Positions 18,656-26,425 of a DNA stretch of 40,263 bases are shown here, piece after piece. Under the pieces are notes generated by a model, which saw nothing but the letters and a program-made list of their open reading frames with translations, was not told where the DNA came from and ran no database searches. The position numbers and the translations under genes were made by a program. How positions within the stretch are numbered: position 1 is the first letter of the stretch; every line of letters begins with the position of its first letter. Origin of the DNA: Clostridia bacterium (lineage in GTDB: Bacteria > Bacillota > Clostridia > UMGS1810). Location of the stretch: assembly GCA_016293435.1 (NCBI GenBank), contig JAEDEG010000010.1:1-40263 (forward strand). The letters are read 5' to 3'.

Positions 18656-18703
18656 GACATCATATGGAAGTATTAAAACATTTCCATATGATGTCTCTTT
18701 TTT
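18656..18703. terminator. Bidirectional intrinsic terminator between convergent genes
   Basis: A 14-bp perfect stem (GACATCATATGGAA / TTCCATATGATGTC, 18656-18669 and 18682-18695) with a 12-base loop is followed by TCTTTTTT on the plus strand and flanked by AAAAAA on the other side. It can therefore stop both the GH20 transcript and the converging EamA operon. Confidence 0.92.
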
Positions 18704-19595
18704 ATTGTATTTGCTTTTTTACAGTTGATGAGATGTATATTCCAAAAGCAATCAGAATAAATCCGATTATATACTGAAGTTTTAGAATATCCTCACCCAA
18801 AAGGCAAGCACCTATTATTGTTGCAAATACGGGCTCTGCAAACTTTATTATAAATAACTTTGACAGCTGTCCGTTCTTTACAACTGTAAACCAAATGCAA
18901 TAGCTTATGCAAGAGGCAATGCATATATAAAACATTATCAGAATATCCGAATTCGCCTTAAAGCATACATTTCCACCAAGGATATAACCCACTATAAGAA
19001 GAACTATTCCTCCAAAAAGCTGTGAGATTCCGGTTGAAGCCACCGGATTTACTTTTTCAAAAACTTTTTTGCTTATAACATTTGAAAATACCGTGCAAAA
19101 TGATGCGCCAATTATAAGGGCATCACCAATGTGAAAGTTAAATGAAGCCCCTGAAATATTTACCGCAATTATTCCCATAAAGCCAAGTACAACGCCTATA
19201 AGCTTTCTTAATGTAATGCGGTCATCTTTAAAAAACAAGGCAGAAAAGCATACATAAAAAAGTGCACCAAGCTGCTTTAGTATTGCTGTTTTTGAGCTAT
19301 CGGTAAATTTGAGTCCAATATATGTAAATGCATAGTGGAGTATTATGGCAAAAAGTCCTGATGCAAGTATGGGCATAATCGAATACTTAGCACCTGAAAA
19401 GCTCTTTTTATCTTTTAAAAAAGAAAATGCACTTATCAGTATACCGCAAGTCGTGAAGCGAATACCGGCAAAAAGCAGAATATCTCCCACACTAACAACA
19501 TCATAAGCTTTAAAACCAAGCTTAACAAATGGAAAAAGAGAACCCCACAAAAGCATTACAAAAAGTGAATACATCAGTACTTTTTTATTATTCAA
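18702..19595 (-). CDS. EamA/DMT-family membrane transporter
   Basis: This is a 297-residue protein with about ten hydrophobic segments and the internal duplication typical of EamA (DMT superfamily) carriers. Signature phrases include LWGSLFPFVKLGF in helix 1 and LIAFGIYISSTVKK at the end of the last helix. DMT carriers move small metabolites, often by efflux; the substrate cannot be predicted. It overlaps the preceding MDR gene by eight bases, so it is the last gene of the dehydrogenase operon and ends at the bidirectional terminator. A truncated relative lies at 12121-12234. Confidence 0.88.
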   Translation of the reverse strand: MNNKKVLMYSLFVMLLWGSLFPFVKLGFKAYDVVSVGDILLFAGIRFTTCGILISAFSFLKDKKSFSGAKYSIMPILASGLFAIILHYAFTYIGLKFTDSSKTAILKQLGALFYVCFSALFFKDDRITLRKLIGVVLGFMGIIAVNISGASFNFHIGDALIIGASFCTVFSNVISKKVFEKVNPVASTGISQLFGGIVLLIVGYILGGNVCFKANSDILIMFYICIASCISYCIWFTVVKNGQLSKLFIIKFAEPVFATIIGACLLGEDILKLQYIIGFILIAFGIYISSTVKKQIQ

Positions 19596-20571
19596 CTTGC
19601 AAAACGACCTTTCCTATGTTTTCGCATCTTTCCAAAATACCGATTGCATCATTTGCATTTTCTAAAGGCAGTACCTTATAGATTGAAGGTGTCATTTCGC
19701 CGCTTTCAATTTTAGGCCATACCTTTTCTACAAGCTCGGAAAGAAGTATTGCTTTTTCTTCGGACGGGCGTTTTCTGAGCATACTTCCAACCAAATGCAA
19801 GCCTTTGGTCAAAAGAGGACGAAGCATAATTTTTGTTTCTGTGCCTGCCAGAGTTGAAATTACCACCCAATAGCCACCCTCTGCCATAAAGGGAAGACTT
19901 TTGCCAAGAGTTTCACCACACAGGCAGTCCATAGAAACGCTTACGGGAGTGCCATTTTTTTCTTCTGTTTCAAGAACAGCTTCCACATTCTGAGAGGACG
20001 TGTCTATTATTACATCTGCTCCAAGATTTTTTATCTGCTCTGCTATTTCAGACGACAAAACAGATGTTATTACCCTCGCACCAAAAGCTTTAGCCATGGG
20101 AATTGCAACAGAGGCAAGCCCTGATGCCCCGGCAGGAATAAAGGCTGTCTGACCTTCTTTTAAATGACCTTCATAAAAAAGGTTAAGGTATGATGTGGCA
20201 TAAGCTTCAGGAAGAGCAGCAGCCTGTTCAAAACTAAGATTTTTTGGCATTGGCATAACCATTCCGTATGGTACACACACATACTCTGCATAGCCTCCTC
20301 CGCCAAGAAGAGCACAAACGTTGTCCCCTATTTTCAAATTACTTTTTTCTTTAGCCTCACTGCCCGTATCCTCTATTATGCCGGCAACTTCAAGACCGGG
20401 CCACTGAGGCCATCCTTTTGGCGAGGGATATGTGCCATTTTTCTGCAAAAGATCGGCACGGTTAAGTGCTGCAGCTTTTATTTTAATAAGAATTTCATTA
20501 TCTTTAGGTGTTGGTTTTTCAACTTGGGACACTACAAAATTTTTATTATTATCTACAAGTATTGCTTTCAT
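19588..20571 (-). CDS. Quinone-oxidoreductase-type MDR dehydrogenase (PIG3-like)
   Basis: This is a 327-residue NAD(P)H-dependent medium-chain reductase. ALNRADLLQKNGTYPSP near residue 35 and WPGLEVAGIIEDTGSEA resemble the PIG3/quinone-reductase branch, which lacks catalytic zinc. The cofactor-binding loop is PAGASGLASVAIPMAKAFGA near residue 150. Such enzymes reduce quinones or alpha,beta-unsaturated carbonyls. It starts one base after the SDR stop codon and overlaps the transporter, indicating co-translation. Its role in this operon is unknown; oxidation or reduction of a sugar-derived intermediate is an inference from context. Confidence 0.87.
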   Translation of the reverse strand: MKAILVDNNKNFVVSQVEKPTPKDNEILIKIKAAALNRADLLQKNGTYPSPKGWPQWPGLEVAGIIEDTGSEAKEKSNLKIGDNVCALLGGGGYAEYVCVPYGMVMPMPKNLSFEQAAALPEAYATSYLNLFYEGHLKEGQTAFIPAGASGLASVAIPMAKAFGARVITSVLSSEIAEQIKNLGADVIIDTSSQNVEAVLETEEKNGTPVSVSMDCLCGETLGKSLPFMAEGGYWVVISTLAGTETKIMLRPLLTKGLHLVGSMLRKRPSEEKAILLSELVEKVWPKIESGEMTPSIYKVLPLENANDAIGILERCENIGKVVLQVE

Positions 20572-20572
20572 A

Positions 20573-21349
20573 TCAATCGCTTCCTTTCATTGACAGTCCT
20601 CTGCCGCCATCACAAATATATGTCTGTCCTGTTATAAAGCTTGCTTTATCTGAAACTAAAAATTCAACAAGGTTTGCAATATCCTGAGCTGTGCATTTTT
20701 TGCCCAAAAGATTTGTTTCGTAAGCGTACTGTCTGCCATATTCTGTTGTTGTGTCAACCTCCGGACGACAAACAACGCCCGGTGCTACGGAATTTACATT
20801 AATTTTATATTCTCCAAGTTCTTTTGCAAGAGCCTTTGTAAGAGATACTACTCCACCCTTTGATGCAGCATAGTCGCATGAGCATTTAAGGCCATTAAAT
20901 GCAACTGCAGAAGAAAAGTTGATTATTTTTCCACCCTCGCCCTGCTTTATCATAAGTCTTGCAGCAGCTCTGCTTGCCCAGATTGCTCCAAAGAGGTTTA
21001 TTTTTAAAACCTTTTCTATAACATAATCTTCCTGTTCAACAAGATTAACATACTTGGCATCGGGTCCTGCTATTCTTGAACTTCCGCCCGCTACATGAAC
21101 CATTATGTCAAGTCTGCCGAAATCGTTAAATGCTTTATTAATAGCATCATCAATGCTTTTTGACTCTGATACATCTGCAACATAGCCTTTTGCAATACCA
21201 CCGATTTCCTCTATTCTCTTTACTGTTTTGGCTATTGTTTCTTCATTGATATCACATACAGCCACCTGAATGCCTGATTTTGCAAAAGTTACTGCGGTTT
21301 CTCCGCCTATATAGCCTCCTGCACCTGTTATAAATGCTACTTTTTTCAT
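20573..21349 (-). CDS. Short-chain dehydrogenase/reductase (SDR)
   Basis: This is a 258-residue classical SDR. The cofactor motif is TGAGGYIG (residues about 8-15), followed by an acidic residue after the second strand (VAVCDINE) that usually favours NAD(H). The active site shows Ser in NFSSAVAF and the YAASKGG Tyr-Lys pair; the C-terminal SFITGQTYICDGG stretch is also typical. AAAGGA precedes the ATG. It lies between the broken amidohydrolase and the MDR enzyme in an operon divergent from an AraC regulator. It probably oxidises a hydroxy-acid or sugar intermediate; substrate unknown. Confidence 0.9.
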   Translation of the reverse strand: MKKVAFITGAGGYIGGETAVTFAKSGIQVAVCDINEETIAKTVKRIEEIGGIAKGYVADVSESKSIDDAINKAFNDFGRLDIMVHVAGGSSRIAGPDAKYVNLVEQEDYVIEKVLKINLFGAIWASRAAARLMIKQGEGGKIINFSSAVAFNGLKCSCDYAASKGGVVSLTKALAKELGEYKINVNSVAPGVVCRPEVDTTTEYGRQYAYETNLLGKKCTAQDIANLVEFLVSDKASFITGQTYICDGGRGLSMKGSD

Positions 21350-21365
21350 AATTATAATATCCTTT

Positions 21366-22351
21366 CTAAATTCTATATACTATTTCTCCGTCTGCAACGG
21401 TTAAAAGACATCTGTATCCTTTTTTGCTCTCTAATGTATTCCCCTGTTTATCACAAAGAGAAAAGCCTTCATTGCCATATTCAAAAACTGAAATATCTGC
21501 ACACCTGCCTGTTTTTAAATAGCCCCATTTATTTTCAATTTTAAGAGCTTTTGCAGGAGCTGATGTAACCGCACGAAAGATATCTTCTTCTGCCATACCG
21601 GCAGTTTTTGCTATGCTCATGCACATTGTCATTCCATATCTGCCGCCTCTTTTATATGCACTGTATCTTGTAACATCTGTGCTGATAACATCGGGGATTG
21701 CTCCTATTTCTACTGCACTTTTAAAAACCTTAAAATCGGTATGCATATGCCCGGCAAAGCCTGCATCAATAATTATGCCACGTTTTTTTGCTTCAAAAAG
21801 ACTGACAAAGTCATCATCCTGCGCGGTGTTGATACCGCCATGGTAGCCTTAACGACCAACACTAAAGGCGGTTTTAAAATATAAATTTCGCCTCACTCTT
21901 CGTTAAAATACTCGGAAATATTACCATATTCCCTGCGTTTTTGCCTTGACTGAGACTGAATTTATTATTTTAAAACTCCGACGGACCTCAAAGGGATGAA
22001 TTTTTGAGGATATTTTGGTGCGGAGGATGCAGAAAGGCTGTCGCCTTTTAAAGACGACAAGCCAAAAGATACCGAAAATTCACCCTTTGAGGCGTCTTCA
22101 GTGTTGGTTGTTAAGGCTATGCATGAGTTAGTATATCGCCTTTTCTTAAAGTACCTAAAAGCTCACACATGGAAACAGGCGAATTTGAAGAATGAACCAT
22201 AATAATGAGGTTCTTCTTTTCTGCATACTCTACAACTTCGCAAAGTGGTCTGATATCATGTACATCGGATATCTGTGTATCAAAATAAACTTTTAATCCA
22301 ATAGCTTTTTCAGCATATTTTTCTAACATTTTTTATAAGTATTTTTGACAT
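21366..22351 (-). pseudogene. Amidohydrolase/deacetylase-family metallohydrolase, broken by a MITE and an N-terminal deletion
   Basis: Three pieces can be read on the minus strand. From ATG 22351 (GGGAG before it, one base after the upstream stop) comes MSKILIKNVRKIC and then a stop, a typical dihydroorotase-like N-terminus. In another frame from 22329 follow ~70 residues up to KGDILTHA. After the 272-bp insertion the frame continues as YHGG and runs to VADGEIVYRI (stop at 21366). Removing the insertion and one TA joins these as DILTHAYHGG, the conserved metal-binding loop. The family is normally about 370-400 residues; here about 130-140 codons, including the HxH metal motif, are missing near the N-terminus with a frame change. 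The gene should be inactive. It lay between the Gfo/Idh and SDR genes, so the pathway probably lost a hydrolytic step. Confidence 0.9.
21846..22117. mobile_element. 272-bp MITE with terminal inverted repeats and TA target duplication
   Basis: The ends are near-perfect inverted repeats (GCCTTAACGACCAACACT at the left; the complement of AGTGTTGGTTGTTAAGGC at the right, one mismatch in 18). TA dinucleotides flank both sides (21844-21845 and 22118-22119). There is no transposase. Inside are two further imperfect hairpins, one near 21875-21985 with TTTTAAAAT arms and one near 21993-22093 with CTCAAAGGG...TTTTGG arms. TA duplication points to mobilisation by an IS630/Tc1-mariner-type transposase encoded elsewhere. 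Confidence 0.9.
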
Positions 22352-22352
22352 A

Positions 22353-23342
22353 TCAATTTTCTCCCACAACTCTGCAAAGAGTTCTTTGAACTGTCAATTC
22401 GTGCTCGTAGGAATATTGATTTTCTTTTTCACCGATAACAGATTTATATAAATCTATTATCATATCGTCATATCTTGAAAGTGTGGGAACATCTTCAACC
22501 GGAACAGTCATTTGCATATTCTTATATGCATCTGTGGCATAGTCATCTGTTGACATGGTCATTTTAACATTTAGCTCTATCGGTTTAATTTCAACTGTTC
22601 CCTTACTTCCCATAACTGCAAATCGTCTCATTCCCCAGCCATTTACTTCAGCTGAAAGAGTGGTTATTCTTGCTATTGCCTTTTCGTATTCCAAAACTGC
22701 AAAGCAGTTATCATCGGAATATACATCATTTAAACCTGTCTGTTTTATAAATGGAACAACATTTTTAGGCTCTCCCAAAATGCTTACAACAAGGTCTATA
22801 AGATGAGAGCCGAAAATATACATTGTACCGCCCTTAAAGTGCCTTAGCCATTTGCGGTATTCATCAGTATGGTATGTGCTCATTTCGGCATCAATCTGAT
22901 ATATTTCGCCAAGCTTTCCCGTGGATATCATATCCATACATTTTTTTATCGCATAATTGTAGCGGTACATATATCCCATCTGCACGGTAAGATTCTTTTC
23001 TTTTGCATCATTTAAAAGCTTTTGAAATTCCAAAAGAGTTCCGCTTGCAGGTTTATCAATATGCACATGCTTTCCTGCATCAATGCATTTTTGAGCGGTT
23101 TTGGTAAGCTCCCACACATTAGTTTCGATAATAAGGAGATCGCACTTTTCTATGAGTTCATCTTCCGTATATCTTTTTAAATCTTTATAGCAATCATCAT
23201 TGCCGCGTTTTTTTATCCATTCTCCATCTTTTTCACTATAACCTACAACTTCGAAAAACTCAGGAAATTTGCGGATAGCTTGCATCTTTCCTTCGCCATG
23301 ATTATGAGCTATACCTATTTGCCCTACCTTTATTTTTTTCAT
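22353..23342 (-). CDS. Gfo/Idh/MocA-family oxidoreductase
   Basis: The protein has about 329 residues from ATG 23342, chosen because AAAGGGGTGATG lies just before it; an in-frame ATG at 23384 lacks a site. The N-terminal Rossmann part begins KIKVGQIGIAHNHGEGK. The helix after strand 4 ends GKHVHIDKP, a variant of the family EKP motif whose lysine is catalytic. The C-terminal alpha/beta domain includes GGTMYIFGSHLIDLVVSILG, with the usual catalytic His. These enzymes oxidise or reduce sugars, inositols or their derivatives with NAD(P). It is the first gene of the operon divergent from the AraC regulator at 23482. The substrate is not predictable from sequence. Confidence 0.9.
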   Translation of the reverse strand: MKKIKVGQIGIAHNHGEGKMQAIRKFPEFFEVVGYSEKDGEWIKKRGNDDCYKDLKRYTEDELIEKCDLLIIETNVWELTKTAQKCIDAGKHVHIDKPASGTLLEFQKLLNDAKEKNLTVQMGYMYRYNYAIKKCMDMISTGKLGEIYQIDAEMSTYHTDEYRKWLRHFKGGTMYIFGSHLIDLVVSILGEPKNVVPFIKQTGLNDVYSDDNCFAVLEYEKAIARITTLSAEVNGWGMRRFAVMGSKGTVEIKPIELNVKMTMSTDDYATDAYKNMQMTVPVEDVPTLSRYDDMIIDLYKSVIGEKENQYSYEHELTVQRTLCRVVGEN

Positions 23343-23481
23343 TACATCACCCCTTTGGTATATATTTATCACATAGCTTATCAAAGGTAAATAGCTTATT
23401 TGCTAATTTTGTGTTATTTGCTGATTTATATTGACAATTATTATGCCATATGATACAATTTTTATGGATTGGAGTGATTTT

Positions 23482-24261
23482 ATGATTGAGAAAGTTTTAT
23501 CTGATTTGATTATAAACAAGGTCACCGGTATATACACACGCTACTCTGGTGAAAATGAATCAAGTAAAAGAATAGACAGACCTATGTGGTCTGTCACATT
23601 TAAATATGAAGGTGAAACCGAATACTTGTGTAAAGGGAAGAAATATATATCAAATATCAATAATCCATTAATTCTGCCAAAGGGGTCTGATTATGAGTGG
23701 AAATGCACCAAAGCAGGACATTTTTGTGCTATAGAATTTGACAGCGAGCTTACCTGCGATGAAATAATCCCATTTAACCTTCAAAATCCTGACAAGCTTA
23801 TGAAAATATATAAACAACTTGAGCAAAAGCAGATAGTTAAACCTTTATCATATAAAATTGATTTGATGAAGGGTGTATATGATGTAATAAGCCTTCTTCT
23901 AAACAGTATGGTAAAAAATTATATTCCATCAAAAAAACAAGAAAAAATAAAGGCGGCTATTGATTATATTGCCTTAAATTACAACAAAAAAATCAAAAAT
24001 GATGAGCTTGCAAAGCTATGCACGCTAAGCACCGCACATTTTAGAAATCTATTTAAAGAAGTTATGGAAATATCGCCTATTTCATATATTCACACAGTCC
24101 GGATTAGTAAAGCAAAAGAAATGCTCCGAAGCGACTTTAAAAATATATCTGATATAGCATATTCCCTGGGATATTCCAGCATATATGAATTTTCCAAAAC
24201 ATTTAAAAAACATGTTGGTATATCACCAAGTCAGTATACAAAAAACAATATGCTATCTTAA
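23482..24261 (+). CDS. AraC-family transcriptional regulator
   Basis: The protein has about 259 residues starting at ATG 23482, since GGAG (23471-23474) lies seven bases before it; more upstream ATGs lack a site. The N-terminal region is a cupin-like effector domain (VTFKYEGETEYLCKGKKYI). Two helix-turn-helix units fill the C-terminus (DELAKLCTLSTAHFRNLFKE and ISDIAYSLGYSSIYEFSKTF). It is divergent from the Gfo/Idh operon across the 139-bp gap at 23343-23481 and is the obvious candidate regulator of it. Its stop overlaps the stop of the convergent remnant at 24258 by three bases. Confidence 0.88.
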   Translation: MIEKVLSDLIINKVTGIYTRYSGENESSKRIDRPMWSVTFKYEGETEYLCKGKKYISNINNPLILPKGSDYEWKCTKAGHFCAIEFDSELTCDEIIPFNLQNPDKLMKIYKQLEQKQIVKPLSYKIDLMKGVYDVISLLLNSMVKNYIPSKKQEKIKAAIDYIALNYNKKIKNDELAKLCTLSTAHFRNLFKEVMEISPISYIHTVRISKAKEMLRSDFKNISDIAYSLGYSSIYEFSKTFKKHVGISPSQYTKNNMLS

Positions 24262-24550
24262 AAATTATCAAACATAGCCTGTGACACAGATATTTCCTCA
24301 TCAGATGGATGTTTTACCGGAAGATTATTTGCAATACCAAGAGCCAGATATTTTGAGCCTGCATAGTTATGATATGGCAGAACTCTCCCCTTTTTAACAT
24401 TTTTTATATCCTTTAAAAACTTAGCAATTTTATCCATCTCTCCGCTATTTAAGTTCGGAACATAAGGAATTCTTATCTCTATATTTTTATTGCAACTATC
24501 TATATATTTCAGGTTTTCTAAGACAAGTTTGTTTGAATGTCCGGTACATT
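24258..24550 (-). pseudogene. C-terminal fragment of a glycyl-radical-enzyme activating protein (radical SAM)
   Basis: Reading on the minus strand gives about 97 open codons running straight out of the repeat element: TGHSNKLVLENLKYIDSC, then RIPYVPNLNSGEMDKIAKFL, GRVLPYHNYAGSKYLALG, and ending SQAMFDNF-stop at 24258. These match the C-terminal part of pyruvate-formate-lyase-activating-enzyme relatives, in particular the PYHNYAGSKY segment. The N-terminal two thirds, with the CxxxCxxC cluster motif, are missing; beyond the repeat lies an unrelated ATPase gene. The break coincides exactly with the left end of the element. Confidence 0.85.
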
Positions 24551-24668
24551 TTCAATAAGCGGCAAAGCCGCGTCATATAGCGTTTTCAGGGGGAGATTGA
24601 ACTCCCACTGAAAAAATTAAATGTCACCCGCCGCCTATAGAGGCGGGTGACATCTTAATTTAGTTATA
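24551..24668 (+). repeat. Complete ~118-bp three-hairpin interspersed element, copy 3
   Basis: It has the same order of three hairpins and the same ends (TTCAATAAGC ... GTTATA) as copy 2. Differences are CATATAGCG instead of CATTCAACG, one changed base in the left arm of hairpin 2 (CAGGGGGAG), and GCGGGTGACATC, which improves pairing of hairpin 3. It separates the end of the ATPase gene (12 bp away) from the radical-SAM remnant. Confidence 0.92.
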
Positions 24669-24679
24669 ATGCTATTAAA

Positions 24680-25996
24680 TTACATAAACATAACAAAATA
24701 TATCGGCATATAAGTGATTAACCCTTTATGCGATATTTCCCGTTCATTGGACAATACGACAGCACTCTTTATGTTGTATGACTCATTTGACACAAAATTA
24801 TTTAAAGCACTATGAATCGTATAGTCTTTTCCTGATTTCACTTCTATAGGCACTACCGATAACGAATCGTAATCATCCATCAGAAAATCTACTTCACCTT
24901 TATTTCTGTTATCATAGTAATAGAGTTTGTGTCCATGAGCTTTTAGTTCTGACGCAACAACAGATTCATAAACGGTTCCTAAATTTATACTTTTTTCCGA
25001 ATCGAGAACTGCTCGTATGTTATGCTTATATAAAATATTTGTAAGAATACCTACATCATTCAAGTATAACTTAAGCAGGTTTTTACCACTTGATTCAATA
25101 AGTGGAAATACCGGAGTTGAAATTGCTTTAACCTCAAGTGCAATACCTGCACCGATTAAATAGTCAAATTCATCTTCATAATCGGAATACCTCTTACCTT
25201 TTATTCCTTCTATATTTTGAATAACTACACGTTTCTTCTTGTTTTCAAGATTTGACGGAATCTGGTCATATATTCTACGAATTTTAAGTTTCTTCTCACT
25301 ATCATATTTTGAAGCATCTGCTCCGTAATATCCATGGATTTCATTTTGTATAGTTCGTACATTGACAATGTTTTTATCTTTAATAAAGCTGTTTACTGCG
25401 TCAGGCAACCCACCAACAAGCAAATATTTCTTAAACAAGTCCATCACCTTTTCATGCATGGTATCATCAAGACTTTCTTGTTTTTCAAATTTGCTTTTCA
25501 GAGCATTTACCGCATATGTGTTAAATCCCTGACTTATTAGAAATTCCTCAAAATCAAGTGGATACATTTGCTTTCTCTCAATACTTCCGATTGGAATAGA
25601 GGTTGTTTCATTCAAGGTTACCCCAAGCAGAGAACCGCTTGCAATGTAATTAAACTTATTATCATCCTTTAAAAATTTCAACATAGTAATCAAATGCGGA
25701 TAAACCTGAATTTCATCAATGAAAATAAGAGTATTTTCTTTATCCTTCATTTTCTCGCCTGCTATCATGCTAACCTGTAAATAAAAGTCATCAACTGTTT
25801 TAGCTTTTGCGAATAATTGTTCGCCATCAAAATCTTGAACCATATTAATCTCTATATAGTTCTCAAACATTTTTTTACCGACATGGCGAATAATATAGGT
25901 TTTTCCTATCTGTCTTGCACCTTCAATCAACAAAACCTTATTGGAATCAGAGTTGAAATATTCTTCGATATATGCCTGAATTTTTCTAAATAGCAT
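24680..25996 (-). CDS. AAA-type ATPase with C-terminal DUF4143 (nuclease-like) domain
   Basis: The protein has about 438 residues from ATG 25996. GGAGGG (26004-26009) is eight bases before it, so the more upstream ATG 26011, which overlaps that site, is unlikely. Walker A is GARQIGKT (residues about 26-33) and Walker B IFIDEIQ (about 91-97). The C-terminal half is DUF4143-like and ends with EVDFLMDD...VPIEVKSGKD, a PD-(D/E)XK-nuclease-type pattern. Such stand-alone genes are abundant and variable in gut anaerobes; their role is unproven. No operon partner exists here: it has its own promoter and is flanked by a repeat copy. A strong repeated operator motif covers its promoter. Confidence 0.9.
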   Translation of the reverse strand: MLFRKIQAYIEEYFNSDSNKVLLIEGARQIGKTYIIRHVGKKMFENYIEINMVQDFDGEQLFAKAKTVDDFYLQVSMIAGEKMKDKENTLIFIDEIQVYPHLITMLKFLKDDNKFNYIASGSLLGVTLNETTSIPIGSIERKQMYPLDFEEFLISQGFNTYAVNALKSKFEKQESLDDTMHEKVMDLFKKYLLVGGLPDAVNSFIKDKNIVNVRTIQNEIHGYYGADASKYDSEKKLKIRRIYDQIPSNLENKKKRVVIQNIEGIKGKRYSDYEDEFDYLIGAGIALEVKAISTPVFPLIESSGKNLLKLYLNDVGILTNILYKHNIRAVLDSEKSINLGTVYESVVASELKAHGHKLYYYDNRNKGEVDFLMDDYDSLSVVPIEVKSGKDYTIHSALNNFVSNESYNIKSAVVLSNEREISHKGLITYMPIYFVMFM

Positions 25997-26013
25997 GATA
26001 ACGCCCTCCATGT

Positions 26014-26091
26014 TACACTTTTCAAGATATTTTACACATAATTATACACACTTTTCAACAATAATATAACATGGTTTTTTACACTTGTCAA
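26014..26091 (-). promoter_or_regulatory. Promoter of the ATPase gene with three 12-bp operator-like motifs every 33 bp
   Basis: On the minus strand the -35 is TTGACA (26086-26091) and the -10 TATATT (26063-26068), spacer 17 bp. The 12-bp motif TTGAMAAGTGTR occurs three times in the same orientation: 26080-26091 (contains the -35), 26047-26058 (at the expected transcript start) and 26014-26025 (just before the ribosome site). Motif starts are exactly 33 bp apart, about three helical turns. This suggests a cooperative regulator, possibly autoregulation. Confidence 0.75.
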
Positions 26092-26106
26092 TGTATACTT
26101 TGAAAA

Positions 26107-26134
26107 GAGGGCAGCTTTTGTATAAGCTACCCTC
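26107..26134 (-). terminator. Intrinsic terminator after a gene remnant
   Basis: An imperfect stem (GAGGGCAGCTT at 26107-26117 with AAGCTACCCTC at 26124-26134) is followed on the minus strand by CTTTTC. It lies seven bases after the stop of the split remnant at 26141, so it was probably that gene's natural terminator. Confidence 0.65.
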
Positions 26135-26140
26135 AAAATT

Positions 26141-26425
26141 TCAACTATTGAATTTTGCATTGTATTCCTGCATCAAAGCATCAAGCCTTGCTCTTTGTTC
26201 CATCCTCAAAACAGTGACAGGTGCTCCGGTAACTGCATCAATATAACTAAATTAAGATGTCCCCCGCCTCTATAGGCGGCGGGAGACATCTTAATTTTTT
26301 CAGTGGGAGTTCAATCTCCCACCGAAAACGTTGAATGACGCGGCTTTGCCGCTTATTGAATATATTCTACTTTGAAGCCCGGTGTTTTCAAGGGTTTTAA
26401 GCTATCGCTTACATTAAACGAGGTC
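26141..26425 (-). pseudogene. 3' fragment of an unrecognised gene, split by a repeat element
   Basis: On the minus strand an open frame reads SFNVSDSLKPLKTPGFKVEY up to 26361, is interrupted by the repeat at 26242-26360, and resumes as IDAVTGAPVTVLRMEQRAR ... MQEYNAKFNS-stop at 26141. Deleting exactly the repeat joins the halves in one frame (GAA TAT ATT GAT). The fragment is fused at its other side to the truncated sigK gene and lacks its own N-terminus. I do not recognise the family from the ~55 remaining codons. Confidence 0.75.
26242..26360 (-). repeat. Complete ~119-bp three-hairpin interspersed element, copy 4, inverted
   Basis: This is the reverse-oriented copy: read on the minus strand it starts TTCAATAAGC and ends GTTATA. 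Hairpin 2 has one mispair (GGTGGGAG against CTCCCACT). TATA is present on both sides (26242-26245 and 26361-26364), a possible 4-bp target duplication. It is inserted cleanly in a reading frame, giving the best definition of the element boundaries. Confidence 0.92.

Noticed and set aside
26242..26360. Repeat copies as simple rho-independent terminators
   Set aside because: Stems are strong, but copy 4 lies within a reading frame and copies mark truncation points, so mobility explains them better; terminator activity may be secondary.
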